Origin: Acidobacteriota bacterium
GTDB lineage: Bacteria; Acidobacteriota; Terriglobia; Terriglobales; Acidobacteriaceae
Direction: 5' to 3'
Assembly (NCBI GenBank): GCA_013288805.1
Contig: JABDBE010000004.1
Location: 42,398-106,397 of the forward strand
DNA length: 64,000 bases
Shown here: piece after piece, positions 9,383 through 17,400 of the stretch
Layout: each line of letters opens with the position of its first letter
Position numbering within the stretch: position 1 is the first letter of the stretch
Notes under the pieces: model-generated
The model's input: only the letters and a program-made list of their open reading frames with translations
Database searches by the model: none
Told to the model about the DNA's origin: nothing
Position numbers and translations under genes: made by a program

Positions 9383-9480
9383 TACATGCCGTCCTTTCCA
9401 GTCAGCAACCACTCAACAGTTTTTCCTGATCTACGCGCAAGCGGGACGGTTCTCCGGTTCGTGTACCAACAAAACGTGCC
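9383..9480 (-). pseudogene. 3' fragment of an XRE regulator gene
   Basis: Reading leftwards to the stop at 9383-9385, the minus strand encodes SGKTVEWLLTGKDGM. This parallels the end of the intact repressor at 9685-9936, which reads FGKSVDWLLTGQKAK. Upstream of about 9480 similarity is lost. Only the last 25-30 codons remain, without the helix-turn-helix. Confidence 0.6.
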
Positions 9481-9684
9481 GAGACGGCGGAAGGTGATCG
9501 CGGCCAGGAGCTGGTATCGCATGGATCAACACTCCGTACTGCGTTCTCGAGAATTCACATTGAAATCCAAAGCCGACACACTTTCTGGGTAACCGATGGC
9601 CTTATGCCGGCAAACAAAACCGACGCCGCGGCAGCCAAAAGATCCCGTGGCACCCCGGGAGCTTAGTTCCATTCCGAGTGATTA

Positions 9685-9936
9685 TTATTTCGCTTTTTGC
9701 CCGGTCAGCAGCCAATCGACTGACTTTCCGAAAGCTTTGCTGATAGCCAATAGTACGGCTGAACCTGGCTCTTTCTCCCCATGTTCCAGTGCTGATAGGT
9801 AACTCTGCGTGACGCCGATGCGCCGTGCGAACTCGACTTGCGTCGTGTCAAAACCTCTGAGCTCCCGGATTCTTCGACCGATGGCACGGAGGTCGATTTG
9901 CGAGTCACCCTTCGATTTTGTTCTTGATCGTGTCAT
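9685..9936 (-). CDS. XRE-family helix-turn-helix repressor
   Basis: The 83-residue protein has one Cro/C1-type HTH domain: IGRRIRELRGFDTTQVEFAR then RIGVTQSYLSALEHGEKEPG at about residues 19-58, followed by the usual LLAISKAFGKSVDWLLTG. It is divergent from the five-gene recombination module starting near 10130 and is the obvious candidate regulator of it. Two copies of a near-palindrome lie at its start codon and just upstream; the first overlaps the ATG. The minus-strand -10 candidate (TATTAT, 9949-9954) is so close that the mRNA would be nearly leaderless. Autorepression is therefore likely. Confidence 0.88.
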   Translation of the reverse strand: MTRSRTKSKGDSQIDLRAIGRRIRELRGFDTTQVEFARRIGVTQSYLSALEHGEKEPGSAVLLAISKAFGKSVDWLLTGQKAK

Positions 9937-9953
9937 CTCTATTGAGATATAAT
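9924..9953 (+). promoter_or_regulatory. Candidate rightward promoter of the recombination module
   Basis: TTGATC (9924-9929), an 18-base spacer and a perfect TATAAT (9948-9953) form a plausible sigma-70 promoter pointing to the module. The first operator copy fills the spacer and the second follows the -10, so repressor binding would block it. It implies an untranslated leader of roughly 170 bases before the first gene, or a further unseen promoter. Confidence 0.45.
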
Positions 9954-9967
9954 ATTTCTATTGAGAT
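9935..9967. promoter_or_regulatory. Paired operator between xre and the recombination genes
   Basis: ATCTCTATTGAGAT (9935-9948) is an inverted repeat with 5-base arms. ATTTCTATTGAGAT (9954-9967) is the same site with one mismatch. The copies are 19 bases apart, close to two helical turns, as expected for two repressor dimers bound side by side. The first overlaps the xre start codon and the second lies across the expected start of rightward transcription. Confidence 0.6.
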
Positions 9968-10129
9968 ACGCCGTTATTATCCTTAACAATCGGGCCAAGC
10001 ATCAATTTCACTTTGAGCCCAAATCCATGAGGCATGTTTCTCTGTGTTCCTTTTAGCTTAGCAGCGACGAGTTGACAATTGATGATTCTGGATCGGCAAG
10101 GTTGCAACACACGCAGCGTTCCGGGAGGT

Positions 10130-10891
10130 ATGGCATTGGAGAAAAAGACGATTACGTACAAGTCGAACATGAGAATAGCCAGGCAATTGTGGCATCGAAT
10201 CTCACCCGTTAGCTCACGTGCTTTGAGAGAGCTTACGTGCGAATATCAGCTCTCTGTTGCGGCAGGGGATCTACTCCTTATCGAGGGTCGATGGTATGTC
10301 ACGCACACCGGTTTGTTAGGCCTAGCGCGTCGTAGTCGGTGTGCTGGGATACATGTTCGGCCTGTGTTGCAATTCTGCGATCCCTCTTCCCTGCGCTGGG
10401 CCTTCGAAGCAACTGTCTACAAGTCGCGCACTTGCAAAGGCTTCGTCGGATTTGGTGACGCTGCTCCGTCGAATGTTTCTCAGTTGGTCTACGGCGCTGA
10501 AATGAGGGTCGCCGAAACTCGCGCGGTCTGCCGCGCACTCCGGAAAGCCTACGGTGTTGGCATCTGCTCCGTCGAAGAAATCGGCTCGTTCAAGGGCCAA
10601 ACCGAACCGACCAGCGAACCAAGAAAAACGCCGCGGCCTACAAACGGAAATGGTTACGGCGGTCGCACCGTCCGCGATCATCTTTGCCAAATCATTCGTC
10701 AACACAAACTCGATCCCAATCTCGTCAAGGCCTACGCTGTGGATTTCACTGGCACCAAGGCATTGCGCGACGCCACGCGCGAGCAAGTTGAAACGTTTGT
10801 CGCACACTTGGCCGATTCCGCCGAGAAAAACCGCGATGCGCTGCTCTGCCAGCTCAACAGCTATCTCGGCCAGAAAGAAGGTGCAGCATGA
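10130..10891 (+). CDS. Rad52-like single-strand annealing protein (predicted)
   Basis: With the ATG at 10130 the protein has 253 residues. A TTG/ATG pair at 10079/10082 and an ATG at 10169 are alternative starts; none has a well-spaced ribosome site. The middle follows the Rad52 core order: RWYVTHTGLLGLARRS (54-69, compare Y-E-G-H..LAN), strands to WAFEATVYKSRTCKGFVGFG (90-109), then a basic helix AEMRVAETRAVCRALRKAYG (123-142). Phage Rad52/Sak proteins anneal complementary ssDNA. A linker rich in Pro and Gly leads to a small helical C-terminal domain (VRDHLCQIIRQHKLDPNLVK). The stop overlaps the next start (ATGA). The call is a fold-level inference from pattern; context with SSB-like and nuclease genes supports it. 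Confidence 0.6.
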   Translation: MALEKKTITYKSNMRIARQLWHRISPVSSRALRELTCEYQLSVAAGDLLLIEGRWYVTHTGLLGLARRSRCAGIHVRPVLQFCDPSSLRWAFEATVYKSRTCKGFVGFGDAAPSNVSQLVYGAEMRVAETRAVCRALRKAYGVGICSVEEIGSFKGQTEPTSEPRKTPRPTNGNGYGGRTVRDHLCQIIRQHKLDPNLVKAYAVDFTGTKALRDATREQVETFVAHLADSAEKNRDALLCQLNSYLGQKEGAA

Positions 10892-11316
10892 AACGACAGA
10901 TTGCAGGTCTCCACGCCGCGGATCGCTGCGCGGCCGACCAAATTCCTGATGGACTTTTCCTGGTTCGCGTGCAGCGAGTCTGGTTCCGTCGGCAAGCACA
11001 AAAGCCGTATTACACTCTCGCTCTGGCCATACTGGAGCCCAGCCGATTTTCAGACCACGTCATTTCGAGCCGGCTCTATTGCAACCCCAAAGCCCTCTGG
11101 AAGTTCAATTGGTTCCTGCGCGACTTTGGCTACGATGTCGAACTGCTGGGTCGCGATGAAGTCGATGAATCACAGCTGATTGGCCTCAGCGGCGTGGTGA
11201 AGATCAGCCATGTGATCATCAACGGCGCTCCCCTGCTCCGGTTGGATGGTTTTGCCCCCGCCGGTCGCTGGGAAGAACTTTCTCCCTCCAACCTCGACGG
11301 CTCGCAGGTGGCGTGA
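10888..11316 (+). CDS. DUF669-like ssDNA-binding protein (predicted)
   Basis: The 142-residue protein has the layout of the DUF669 phage family. N-terminal strands (IPDGLFLVRVQRVWF, about 19-33, and YYTLALAIL, 41-49) are followed by SRLYCNPKALWKFNWFLRDF (61-80), then LIGLSGVVKISHVII (97-111). In that family the part after the strands reads like a growing-chain OB-type binder, and the genes sit between an annealing protein and a nuclease, as here. It overlaps the upstream gene by ATGA and the downstream gene by TGATG, so translation is coupled. The likely role is binding single-stranded DNA for the annealing partner. Confidence 0.55.
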   Translation: MKRQIAGLHAADRCAADQIPDGLFLVRVQRVWFRRQAQKPYYTLALAILEPSRFSDHVISSRLYCNPKALWKFNWFLRDFGYDVELLGRDEVDESQLIGLSGVVKISHVIINGAPLLRLDGFAPAGRWEELSPSNLDGSQVA

Positions 11317-12119
11317 TGACCTACAGCTACACGCAAGTCAGCCAATATTTGACCTGTCCTCGGCGCTACCGCCATCGTTATCTCGACGGCTGGCAGGAAA
11401 AAGATACGCGCGCCGCCATGCTCTTTGGGCGGGCATTCGAGCGGGCGCTGGCTGCTTATTTCCGGCGTGAAGATGCAGCCACTGCTTTGTTTCGCGAATG
11501 GAGCGTGTGTCAAAACCAGGGCTTGCACTACTCGCACGGCGACACCTGGGATCGTATGTTGCAACAAGGCATCCAGCTTCTGGACCGATTCTGCCAGGAC
11601 GACCGCATTCGCATTCGTCAGCCTGGCCACAACCTGCAAATCAAGTTCACGCGACAAGTTTCTGCCAGAAACGATTTCGTGGCCTATATCGATGCCATTG
11701 GAAAATTAGATGGGACGCGCTGTCTGCTCGAATGGAAAACCACGTCAAGTCGCTACCCGGAGGAGCCCGACGGACTGCTGGCTCTCGATCCGCAACTGGT
11801 TTGCTATTCCTGGATGACCGGAATTTCCGAAGTGGCTCAGCTCGTGTTCGTTCGCAAGCGGCTGATCGAGATCCAGTATCTGCACACCACCATCAGCGAA
11901 GCGCAGCGGCAGGAATTCGGCCAGTTGGTGGAAGACACCATCCGGCGAATCGAGTCCGCACAGTTTCTACCGCACAGCGGCATTCGCTTCCCACAGAACC
12001 CCTGCAGCACTTGCCCGTACTTGGGACTATGCCTGGGAAAACAAGAGTTGGTCGATGCCGCTCTGGTGCGGCGGCCAGGAGCCGAGAACCTTGGTTGGCT
12101 TGACGAGCTTACGTACTAG
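11316..12119 (+). CDS. PD-(D/E)XK nuclease with Cas4/AddB-type Fe-S cysteines
   Basis: The 267-residue protein begins TYSYTQVSQYLTCPRRYRHR, the usual entry of RecB-like nucleases. Asp126 (YIDAIG), Glu139-Trp-Lys141 (LLEWKTTS) and Gln160 with Tyr164 (LDPQLVCYSW) form the active site. Cys14 together with Cys230, Cys233 and Cys239 (CSTCPYLGLC) match the four-Cys iron-sulfur staple of AddB and Cas4. No cas1/cas2 or CRISPR array is visible, so it is not a CRISPR Cas4. Between an ssDNA-binding protein and an HNH gene it is better seen as the exonuclease of a Red-like pair that makes ssDNA for annealing. Confidence 0.85.
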   Translation: MTYSYTQVSQYLTCPRRYRHRYLDGWQEKDTRAAMLFGRAFERALAAYFRREDAATALFREWSVCQNQGLHYSHGDTWDRMLQQGIQLLDRFCQDDRIRIRQPGHNLQIKFTRQVSARNDFVAYIDAIGKLDGTRCLLEWKTTSSRYPEEPDGLLALDPQLVCYSWMTGISEVAQLVFVRKRLIEIQYLHTTISEAQRQEFGQLVEDTIRRIESAQFLPHSGIRFPQNPCSTCPYLGLCLGKQELVDAALVRRPGAENLGWLDELTY

Positions 12120-12129
12120 GAATCCGCCC

Positions 12130-12828
12130 ATGCTGCCCAAGCTCAATCGTCGCCGAGCGCTGTTCGTGCTCACTAAGATCGATGAGATTCTTGTTTGGGA
12201 AAAGCAGAAGGAAATCGAACGCGATACCCGGTTCGTGGAACTCGGACGTTATCTGTGCGAAGTTCGCGCGGGACAGTATTGGCGGGTGGAGAATGTGAAG
12301 TCCTTCGACGAATTCCTGGAAAGACGGTTTCCGGTGTCGCGTAGGAAAGCTTATTACCTGATGTCGATTCATGAGCACTTGCCACCGCAGGCGACGAAGG
12401 AATTGAAGGAAGTGGGGTGGACGAAGGGATTGGAGTTGGCGAAAATTGCGAGACGGGACCGGCAGCAGTTCGATTGTGCAACCTGGTTGCACAAAGCCCG
12501 CGAAATGCCCAAGGAAGAGTTTAAGCAGGAAGTCGAGCGGGAGTTAACCGGCCAAGAAACAGAACCGTGGGAGATGGTCTATTTCAAGTTGTACAAGAGC
12601 CAGATCCCAATCGTTGAGCAGGCAATCGAAACAGCCGCTTTGATGCTGGGCAGCGATAAATCCCGGGGCTACTGCCTGGAGATGATCTGTGCCGACTTCC
12701 TGGCGGGAGCAAACCTGGAGAACGAAAATCCCGATGTTCTCTTGCAGTCGGCACTACGGTTCTTCAAGTTTCTTCCCGGCGAAGAGAAGCAGACATTTCT
12801 GCACCACGTGACCGACAAGGCGTCATGA
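12130..12828 (+). CDS. HTH-like protein of the recombination module, unknown function
   Basis: The ATG at 12130 gives 232 residues, ten bases after the nuclease stop. The N-terminal third (RFVELGRYLCEVRAGQYWRV, then KSFDEFLERRFPVSRRKAYY at 57-76) resembles the DUF3102/ParB-like pattern in which a helix-turn-helix follows a helical segment, so DNA binding is likely. The middle is charged and helical. The C-terminus (GANLENENPDVLLQSALRFF onward) is nearly repeated in the stump at 7589-7775, where it again precedes an HNH gene. The pair thus moves or duplicates as a unit. No enzyme motif was found. Confidence 0.65.
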   Translation: MLPKLNRRRALFVLTKIDEILVWEKQKEIERDTRFVELGRYLCEVRAGQYWRVENVKSFDEFLERRFPVSRRKAYYLMSIHEHLPPQATKELKEVGWTKGLELAKIARRDRQQFDCATWLHKAREMPKEEFKQEVERELTGQETEPWEMVYFKLYKSQIPIVEQAIETAALMLGSDKSRGYCLEMICADFLAGANLENENPDVLLQSALRFFKFLPGEEKQTFLHHVTDKAS

Positions 12829-13052
12829 ATTCGGTTCGACCGAAACGTGCGCCCCAGCGGCTTGATCCCGACCAGTACGACACTCTCCGCAACCAGGTGC
12901 TCCGCCGCGATGGCTGGCGATGCCAAATTTGCGGTGCGATGTCCAACCTCGAGGTGCACCATAAGGATTTTCGAAGTCACTCGGGCGCGGACTCGGAGGA
13001 GAACCTGATCGCGCTATGCAATGGCTGCCATACAAAAATCCATCGCAGCTGA
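12825..13052 (+). CDS. HNH endonuclease, last gene of the recombination module
   Basis: The 75-residue protein has the full HNH set: Cys33/Cys36 (CQIC), His45-His46, Asn60, Cys65/Cys68 (CNGC) and His69/His73. Its ATG overlaps the preceding stop (ATGA). It is a paralogue of the gene at 7344-7592 and of the wreck at 9090-9320. Similar small HNH proteins in phages cut or nick DNA during packaging or recombination. Here it would be made in fixed ratio with its HTH-like partner. Confidence 0.88.
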   Translation: MNSVRPKRAPQRLDPDQYDTLRNQVLRRDGWRCQICGAMSNLEVHHKDFRSHSGADSEENLIALCNGCHTKIHRS

Positions 13053-13210
13053 GCCTGGCGGCCTTATGTGGTGAGCGAGCGGTGCGAATTGAAACACAAT
13101 TGAGCCTGGTATAGAACCGAAACCAATACTGGGCCGACCGATAATTTTCGACGGCACAGATGTACTACTGGTATCTTCCGCCGAAACTCACAAACCTGCA
13201 GACTCTTTGA

Positions 13211-14206
13211 ATGTCATTCCTCCCCCGAATTACATATTGGATATTTGTGTCTCTAGTCTTCGTCTCAGTCTTTGCGCCGGCGGGGCTCGCGCTCGCCGAG
13301 AACCAGCCCGTAGGTACATCGAGTTCTGCTACTGCGCGGACACAGCTGACTTGTGCTGCCACAAAGCTGGAACTTGGTGAAGTCGCTGTTGGGCAGACAC
13401 GCGATAGACTCATAACGATTACCAATAGCGGTACTGCGCGACTCATCGTTCTTTCGGCCGCTTCGACAGGCAGTGAGTTTGGTCTGAACGGACTGGACTT
13501 GCCCTTAGCGTTGGCTGCAGGTGAAAGCTTTACATTCGGTGTCACTTTTGCTCCGCGGAAGAGCGGTCGTGTTGACGGAAGCATCTCGATTGTTTCCGAA
13601 GCACCCACCCAGGCTCTAACAATCCAGCTATCCGGAACCGGCAGTGCGACTGGGCAGTTGCAAGTTACGCCGGCGGCAATTGATTTCGGAGACGCGAGCC
13701 TGGGATCGACCGGAACGCAGAGCGTTCAACTTACCGCTATAGGCGCCAATGTGACCGTCTCTTCTGCAACAATCAGCAGTGAAAACTTTCAATTGGAAGC
13801 GCCGTCACTTCCCTTCACGATTCCAGCGGGCTACAGCGTTCCATTCACCGTCACATTTGTTCCACACGACAGCGATAGTTCATCTGCAGTCCTTTCGTTT
13901 GTCAGCGATGCCTCTAACTCACCCAACGAGCAAGTTGTTACACTCCGCATCGTTGGCCCAGTTCAGCACAAAGTTCAGCTATCGTGGAAGGCAAGTACTT
14001 CAAAACACATCCTCGGATACAACATATATCGTGGCAACCGCTCAGGCGGGCCGTACCAGAAGATCAATGGTGTTTTGGATCCAAATACAAAATTCACGGA
14101 TCTTACGGTGGCCGCAGGCCACAAATACTATTACGTCGCGACAGCAGTGAATTGGAAGAAGATAGAAAGTATCCATTCGAAGCAGATACAGGTTGTGATT
14201 CCGTGA
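13211..14206 (+). CDS. Secreted protein with two Hydin-type domains and an Fn3-like domain
   Basis: The 331-residue protein starts with a signal peptide (ITYWIFVSLVFVSVFAPAGL). Two ASPM/SPD2/Hydin-type (choice-of-anchor D) beta domains follow at about 45-145 (LELGEVAVGQTRDRLITITN) and 146-250 (IDFGDASLGSTGTQSVQLTA). A fibronectin-III-like domain ends it (HKVQLSWKASTSKHILGYNI, then HKYYYVATAVN). The last domain is shared with 20712-21143 and with the truncated gene at 6992-7264. The protein is exported and probably structural or adhesive; no catalytic site is seen. Confidence 0.85.
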   Translation: MSFLPRITYWIFVSLVFVSVFAPAGLALAENQPVGTSSSATARTQLTCAATKLELGEVAVGQTRDRLITITNSGTARLIVLSAASTGSEFGLNGLDLPLALAAGESFTFGVTFAPRKSGRVDGSISIVSEAPTQALTIQLSGTGSATGQLQVTPAAIDFGDASLGSTGTQSVQLTAIGANVTVSSATISSENFQLEAPSLPFTIPAGYSVPFTVTFVPHDSDSSSAVLSFVSDASNSPNEQVVTLRIVGPVQHKVQLSWKASTSKHILGYNIYRGNRSGGPYQKINGVLDPNTKFTDLTVAAGHKYYYVATAVNWKKIESIHSKQIQVVIP

Positions 14207-14315
14207 TGCCTCGCCGCCTTATGCCACTGAAATCCACGCAGGCCGATGCCGTAAACGCGTACGGTATCTGCAGGCTCTCGACCTCAGCTGATCACTAGCT
14301 GTACCTGTTTTCCTA

Positions 14316-14344
14316 TTGACACGTCAGCTGCATCAAATTAATCT
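14316..14344 (+). promoter_or_regulatory. Candidate sigma-70 promoter for the FG-GAP gene
   Basis: TTGACA (14316-14321) followed after 17 bases by TAATCT (14339-14344) lies about 140 bases before the start of the FG-GAP repeat gene, in an otherwise featureless 277-base gap. The -35 is perfect, the -10 weak. Confidence 0.3.
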
Positions 14345-14483
14345 GTCGCTACTTATTGTAGGTACCGCTTTTTGCAGCAGGCTCGCTGCAGGACCTCATA
14401 GTTTCCTTCCCCCAGAAGACATGAGACACACATCCGTCACCTCGCGGATACGCTGATGTCCCTAAATCCTAAGGAGCAAGGCC

Positions 14484-17400
14484 ATGCTCTTGAAGCGCGC
14501 CGGTTTGTTCTTGGTTCTTCTGCCGATTTTCGTGTTTGCTCAGTTGCCCCTCCCCGGCCCCGAACCTCAGGCCGCTCATAGAAGTTCGCTGCCGCAAGTT
14601 GGATTGCAGGCATCACTTCCTTTGCCGCAGTTCGGGCCGTTCGACCCGCGGGGAAACATGCGACCACCATTCGCGCCCGAAGACAAAGTGAGTATGAAAC
14701 ACGGGTTTGGCCATCCAGAGATACCCTGGGGCCACCACAATTCGATCTTCCTGACCGCACCAACCTACGAATCTGGCGGATATTATGCTGAATCCGTAGC
14801 GGTGGGAGATGTGAACGGTGACGGCAACGCCGATCTTGTGGTCACAAATCAATGCGGTGATAGCGCTTGCATGAGGCGCGGGCTCGTTGGTGTTTTGTTG
14901 GGCAAGGGCGATGGGACCTTCGAGTGGGCGTTGAAATACGACTCGGGGGGATACGGCGCCTTTTCCGTGGCAGTGGCGGATGTGAACGGGGACGGCAAGC
15001 CCGACCTCGTGGTGGCGAATGTTTGTGCTAGCAGCAACTGTACGAACGGGGGCGCCGTGAGCGTTCTGTTGGGTAACGGCGACGGCACCTTCCATGCGGC
15101 GAAAAGCTATGGCTCTGGCGGACAGGACGCCTATTCTGTTGCTGTTGAGGACGTCAACGGGGACGGCAAGCCTGACCTGCTCGTGGCCAACTATTGTGCC
15201 GACAGTGAGTGCTCGACCGATGGCAACGTGGGCGTGTTGATAGGTAACGGCGACGGTACCTTCCGGGCGGCGGTGCCATACAACTCGGGCGCATATCATA
15301 CCGTTTCGGTAGCGGTTGGCGATGTGAACGGGGATGGTAAGCCCGATCTCGTGGTGGGAAGCTATTGCGCCAGCAGCAGCAACTGCGCGAGTGGCTCCGT
15401 GGGAGTGCTGCTGGGCAATGGGAACGGAACATTCCGGGCGGCGGTGAGTTACAGCTCGGGTGGATATGAGGCCCAGTCCGTGGCGGTGGGAGATGTCAAC
15501 GGGGATGGCAAACTGGACTTGCTGGTGGCGAACACGATTTGCGCACCCAACGACTGTGCGACCGGTAGCGTGGGCGTGTTGCTGGGTAACGGTGACGGTT
15601 CCTTCCAGCCGGTTGTGACATATGATTCGGGTGGATTTAGCGCCGAGTCCGTTGCGGTGGCCGATGTAAACGGCGACGGCAAACCGGATCTGTTAGTGAC
15701 CAACAACTGCGTTACTGAGGGGGCCTTCAACTGCGTGAATGGCTCGGTGGGGGTGTTGCTTGGCAATGGTGATGGAACATTCCAGTCAGCGGTGAGCTAT
15801 GGTTCAGGTGGAACTGGTGCCTCTTCCGTGGCGGTAAGGGATGTAAACGGGGATGGCAAGCTGGACCTGTTATTGGCGAACGCCTGCGGCAACAATGGCA
15901 ACTACGGCTGCATGATTGGCTCGGTCGGCGTGTTGCTCGGTAATGGTAGCGGGACGTTCAAGGCGGCAGCGATCGACGCCTCTGGCGGATATGAACCCTA
16001 TTCGGTGGCGGTAGGGGATGTGAATAGGGATGGCAATCCGGACTTGTTAGTGGCGAACGAATGTGGCAATACCGACGACTGTAATGGCGTTGTTGGGGTT
16101 CTCTTGGGCAACGGTGATGGGACGTTCCAGCCAGTCGTGACATACGACTCCGGCGGATATGACGCCCAGTCCGTGGTGGTGGCGGACGTGAATGGGGACG
16201 GCAAACCCGATCTCCTGGTGGCGAACGGTAACGGCGCTGTGGGCGTTCTGTTGGGCAACGGCGACGGTACCTTCCAAGCGGCGATGAGCTACGGCTCTGG
16301 CGGACAGGATGCCGAGTCCGTGGCGGTGGCAGATGTGAACGGGGATGGCGAACCCGATCTCCTGGTGGCAAATGGTAACGGCGTTGTCGGCGTTCTCTTG
16401 GGCAAGGGCGACGGTACCTTCCAAGCGGCAATGAGTTACGGCTCTGCCGGAGCAAGTGCAAGCTCCGTGGCAGTGGCGGACGTGAACGGGGATGGCAAGC
16501 CCGATCTCGTTGTGGCAAATTCCTGTGCCAGCAGCGACTGCGCGAATGGCTCGGTGGGAGTGCTGCTTGGCAATGGAGACGGAACATTCCAGGCAGCCGT
16601 CAGTTACAGCTCGGGCGGGGGGTATACCGATGCCGTCGTACTAGGGGATTTGAATAGGGACGGCAAGCTGGACTTGGTGCTGGCAAGCGAATATGCGACC
16701 AACTCCGTAACGAATGGCTCGGTGGGAGTGCTGCTTGGCGATGGGGATGGAACATTTCAAGCGGTGGTAGTTACTTCTACGCCCACTCCGCTCGAGGGTA
16801 TCCGGTCACTCGCCCTGGCCGACTTCAACGGAGACGGCAAGCTGGATTTGGCCGTGGGTGCTGGAAACTTTCTGCTGCTCGGTAACGGCGATGGGACATT
16901 CCAAACACCAATCGAGCTTGGGGCCGGCGGTCCGGGCATCGCGGTCGGCGATTTCAACCGCGACGGGAAACCCGATCTTGCGGTTGGCGGCATTACCGTT
17001 CTGCTGAATATTTCCGCCTTCCCAACCACGACCACAATAACTTCTTCGTCGAATCCCTCCGCCTTCGGGCAGTCCGTGACGTTCTCCGCAACGGTCACAC
17101 CCGAAGCTTCCGGAACGCCAACTGGTACGGTCAAGTTCATGGACGGCTCGACGATTCTCGGAACGTCGTCCGTTACCGGAGGCACAGCGAAATTCTCGAC
17201 CGCAACGCTTGCGGTCGGCCACCATCGCATCACCGCCTCCTACTCCGGTGACACGACCTTCGCGGGCAGCACTTCACCTCCGCTGTACCAATTAGTGAAC
17301 CGAGCAACCACCAGTACGATGTTGGTTTCGTCAGTGAATCCTTCGACGGTCGGGCTGTCTGTAACCTTCGCGGCCACCATAGTGCCGCAGTACAGTGGTA

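Noticed and set aside
10027..10056. Nine-codon upstream frame (MRHVSLCSF) in the module leader
   Set aside because: It has no ribosome site and could be chance; kept only as a possible leader peptide.
9958..10170. 70-codon minus-strand frame between xre and the annealase gene
   Set aside because: It overlaps the operator and the start of the annealase gene and has no family features.
11316..12119. Cas4 as evidence of a CRISPR-Cas system
   Set aside because: No Cas1, Cas2, effector genes or repeat array could be found; gene order fits a recombination module better.
14613..16587. Long open frames on the minus strand opposite the FG-GAP gene
   Set aside because: They arise from the GC-biased repeats of the coding strand; translations are low-complexity His/Arg/Pro-rich and have no start signals.
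14750..16950. Periodic DNA repeat that resembles a tandem array
   Set aside because: The roughly 165-base period comes from FG-GAP coding units in one intact frame; unit lengths differ and there are no spacers, so it is not a CRISPR array or satellite.
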